A stretch of 64,000 nucleotides of DNA from an uncultured Aquimarina sp. (lineage in GTDB: Bacteria > Bacteroidota > Bacteroidia > Flavobacteriales > Flavobacteriaceae): positions 1-64,000 of the forward strand of contig CANMLG010000012.1 in assembly GCA_947498765.1 (NCBI GenBank). The letters are read 5' to 3'. A program made the position numbers and the translations under genes. Positions 62,229 through 64,000 of the stretch are shown here, piece by piece. A model generated the notes under the pieces. That model had not been told where the DNA came from and ran no database searches. It saw only the letters and a list, made by a program, of their open reading frames with translations. Positions within the stretch are counted from its first letter, which is position 1. Each line of letters begins with the position of its first letter.

Positions 62229-63020
62229 TTATAAAAAACCAACGCTAATAGCTATAATACCTACTATTAAACAATATAGCGCAAAATAAGAAAGCTTACT
62301 CTTTTTTACTAAAGCGATCATCCATGTACAAGCAAAATATCCACTAATTAGTGCAGCCACAAAACCAACTCCTAAGGCTACACCATTTCCTGATTGCGTA
62401 CTTATAGCTCCATCGAGCATATCTTTACCTATTTTTCCAAAAATTAAAGGAATTACCATTAAAAAAGAAAAACGTGCCGCTTTTGATTTGTCATTTCCTA
62501 ACAATACCGACGTAGCAATAGTGGCTCCACTACGTGATATTCCTGGCAACATGGCTATCGCCTGCGAAATTCCAATAACAATACTATTTTTATAACTTAC
62601 AGGTTTATTGGTATTTTTAGCCTTATCCGCCAACCACAATAACACTGCCGTTATTAATAACATAAAGCCCACAAAGGTTACTTTACCTCCAAAAAATTGC
62701 TCTAATTCATCTTCAAAAAATAAACCTATAACAACTGCAGGAATGGTTGATAACATAATTTTAGCTACAAACTGAGTTTCTTCGTTCCATTCAAATTTTA
62801 ATAATCCTGTAATAATCTCAGCAATATCTTTTCTAAAAACAAAAATGGTACTTAAAGCGGTAGCAAAATGTAATACTACCGTAAACATCATAGATTCTTC
62901 CCCTACAGTGGTATCCCCTAAAATGGCTTTTCCTAATTCTAAATGACCACTTGATGACACAGGTAAAAACTCGGTCAAACCTTGAATAATCCCAAGGATA
63001 ATAGCATCAATAACTTCCAT
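62229..63020 (-). CDS. uppP: Undecaprenyl-diphosphatase
   Basis: A 263-residue polytopic membrane enzyme (about eight hydrophobic segments) that recycles the cell-wall lipid carrier. BacA/UppP signatures: GIIQGLTEFLPVSSSGHLEL at the N-terminus and AMLPGISRSGATIATSVLLG in the second half, with the catalytic Glu, Ser, His and Arg. Placed between DUF3098 and truB genes in a flavobacterial cell-envelope operon starting with ftsX. Confidence 0.95.
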   Translation of the reverse strand: MEVIDAIILGIIQGLTEFLPVSSSGHLELGKAILGDTTVGEESMMFTVVLHFATALSTIFVFRKDIAEIITGLLKFEWNEETQFVAKIMLSTIPAVVIGLFFEDELEQFFGGKVTFVGFMLLITAVLLWLADKAKNTNKPVSYKNSIVIGISQAIAMLPGISRSGATIATSVLLGNDKSKAARFSFLMVIPLIFGKIGKDMLDGAISTQSGNGVALGVGFVAALISGYFACTWMIALVKKSKLSYFALYCLIVGIIAISVGFL

Positions 63021-63025
63021 AAAAA

Positions 63026-63283
63026 TTACTTGTTGGGATTTAGTAGTATAGCATATACTTCGATTCCGAAACCTATAAGCACTAGTGTTGGTGCCAACCG
63101 AATACGTTGAAAATTATAGATCGCAGGATTAAAAACATTAGGATCATCACTACCACCACCAGACATAAGTATGAAACCTAAAGAAATACATGCTAGTCCG
63201 ATAAGCATAAAAACGTAATTCTTTTTTCCAAAAATAAACTCTTCTGAAGATGTATTATTAGTCTGTTTTGCCATTTTATTCAT
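63026..63283 (-). CDS. DUF3098 membrane protein
   Basis: An 85-residue (or 82 from the second Met, 63274) inner-membrane protein with two hydrophobic helices, YVFMLIGLACISLGFILMSGG and LAPTLVLIGFGIEVYAILL, joined by SDDPNVFNP. DUF3098 is found between ftsX and uppP in many Bacteroidota, and is of unknown function, perhaps associated with the divisome. The ATG at 63283 overlaps the stop of the upstream gene (ATGAATAA), so translation is coupled. Confidence 0.85.
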   Translation of the reverse strand: MNKMAKQTNNTSSEEFIFGKKNYVFMLIGLACISLGFILMSGGGSDDPNVFNPAIYNFQRIRLAPTLVLIGFGIEVYAILLNPNK

Positions 63284-63662
63284 TTATTATTTCGTTAAAA
63301 AGAACTTTATTTTCACAACTTAATTTCGAAATATGTGGAAAAACACCATCTCTACTAAAGGGTGTCCATCTATTAATATGTTGCAAGGTAACTTCTTTTT
63401 CTAAAATATCTGCACTTAAACTTTGAGGATTCAAACCTTGTTTTAACGCATTATTTATGTAATAATTATGCCTATCATTATGTAATTGAATATAAATATC
63501 TCCACCATTGCCCGCACTTACATTTTTTACCATACCTGTTTTTTGACTTACGTCGGAAGTGGTAACGTTTCTTACTGGTCTAAATGTTATAAAGGCTAAG
63601 CTAAAAACGACCAAAAAAATCAAAAAACAACCAGCTAAGTATATTCGTTTAAACACGATCAA
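63276..63662 (-). CDS. Hypothetical membrane-anchored protein of the ftsX-uppP operon
   Basis: A 128-residue protein with one N-terminal transmembrane segment (about 7-27, YLAGCFLIFLVVFSLAFITF) and an extracytoplasmic domain (YIQLHNDRHNYYINNALKQG, FSRDGVFPHISKLSCENKVL). I do not recognise a family. It lies between ftsX and the DUF3098 gene, 6 bp after ftsX, and overlaps the next start by 8 bp, so it is co-expressed with cell-division and envelope genes. Confidence 0.6.
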   Translation of the reverse strand: MIVFKRIYLAGCFLIFLVVFSLAFITFRPVRNVTTSDVSQKTGMVKNVSAGNGGDIYIQLHNDRHNYYINNALKQGLNPQSLSADILEKEVTLQHINRWTPFSRDGVFPHISKLSCENKVLFNEIINE

Positions 63663-63668
63663 TTAATT

Positions 63669-64000
63669 TTAATAGTATAATTCGTCTGTTTGTAAGCTAA
63701 GGAAACGTTGGGCTGCAAAAAAGGTACTCAACCATGTAATGAGCAAACCTAAAAAGAAAATCCCACCAAATACAGCTGCTAACAAAACAATATCGGTAGT
63801 AAAATTAAATTCTACAAAAGTTTTATCAAGGTAATACAGCACCGTTCCCATACCAAGCAAGGCCAAAAATCCACCTAATGCGCCTAATGCTAGATTTAAT
63901 TTTATAAAAGGTTTTCGAATAAACGATTTTGTTGCTCCTACCATTTGCATTGTTTTAATGGTAAATCGTTTGGCATATACAGTTAATCGAATGGAATTAT
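63669..64000 (-). CDS. ftsX: Cell division protein FtsX, 3' part (cut by window end)
   Basis: The C-terminal 110 residues of FtsX, the membrane subunit of the FtsEX complex that controls septal peptidoglycan hydrolysis. The frame is open to the window end. An internal Met at 63950 is not the start: the preceding sequence RLTVYAKRFTIKTMQMVGAT matches the family's conserved segment before the last transmembrane helices. Two hydrophobic segments follow (LALGALGGFLALLGMGTVLYY, IVLLAAVFGGIFFLGLLITW). The 5' end lies outside the window. Confidence 0.9.
   Translation of the reverse strand, partial: NSIRLTVYAKRFTIKTMQMVGATKSFIRKPFIKLNLALGALGGFLALLGMGTVLYYLDKTFVEFNFTTDIVLLAAVFGGIFFLGLLITWLSTFFAAQRFLSLQTDELYY

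Overview
The window is chromosomal DNA of a member of the Bacteroidota, almost certainly a marine Flavobacteriaceae. It is strongly AT-rich and its genes are typical of that group: secreted proteins with C-terminal type IX secretion (T9SS) sorting domains, TonB-dependent receptors carrying CarboxypepD_reg domains, lipoproteins with SCS/TGC lipoboxes, DUF4230, GSCFA and DUF3098 proteins, and Bacteroidota-type -7 elements. No rRNA, tRNA or CRISPR array was seen.

Layout. 0-6 kb: housekeeping genes on the minus strand (MmcQ/YjbR, DUF4230, cyclase family, hemW, CYTH, tex). 6-10 kb: two large T9SS cargo proteins and a repeat-rich spacer with a possible gene remnant. 10-16 kb: PepSY-like secreted protein, orphan sigma-54 activator, AraC regulator with an exported isochorismatase-type hydrolase, another T9SS protein. 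16-26.5 kb: a phosphate-acquisition locus (beta-helix lipoprotein, TonB receptor, solitary CarboxypepD_reg protein, YwqK-like protein, PiT transporter fused to a PhoU-like domain, PhoB-like regulator, PhoR-like kinase). 11-bp-period TGTTA/TAACA repeats precede these genes and look like Pho boxes. 26.5-34.3 kb: trmB, LysE-type exporter, alkyltransferase-like protein, then lipoproteins, GSCFA, a beta-helix lipoprotein and a small SSB. 34.5-38.7 kb: a scarred accessory island with an intact IS1380-type element, a decapitated gene overlapping a hypothetical gene, and a small ORF broken by an amber codon.

39-42.4 kb is a compact zinc operon (lipoprotein, ZnuD-like TonB receptor, Fur/Zur repressor) headed by a TTGCAAC-N3-GTTGCAA palindrome overlapping the promoter. 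42.7-47 kb is an ECF sigma/FecR/STN-TonB receptor signalling set, with a 43-codon FecR-N-terminus-like microORF between sigma factor and FecR. 47-52 kb is a minus-strand operon of zinc alcohol dehydrogenase, esterase, cytochrome P450, 2Fe-2S ferredoxin and ferredoxin reductase. It resembles the oxidative demethylation clusters for 6-O-methyl-galactose of red-algal porphyran in marine flavobacteria. Divergent from it lies a beta-propeller sensor kinase followed by a lone receiver protein. 56.6-64 kb returns to housekeeping genes (dinB, thiL, lipid kinase, plsC-like, csaA-like, truB, uppP, DUF3098, ftsX partial).

Two families of short (about 165-180 bp) inverted-repeat elements are scattered through the window. 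Copies of the first family tend to abut or overlap gene 3' ends, and their terminal repeats supply stop codons.
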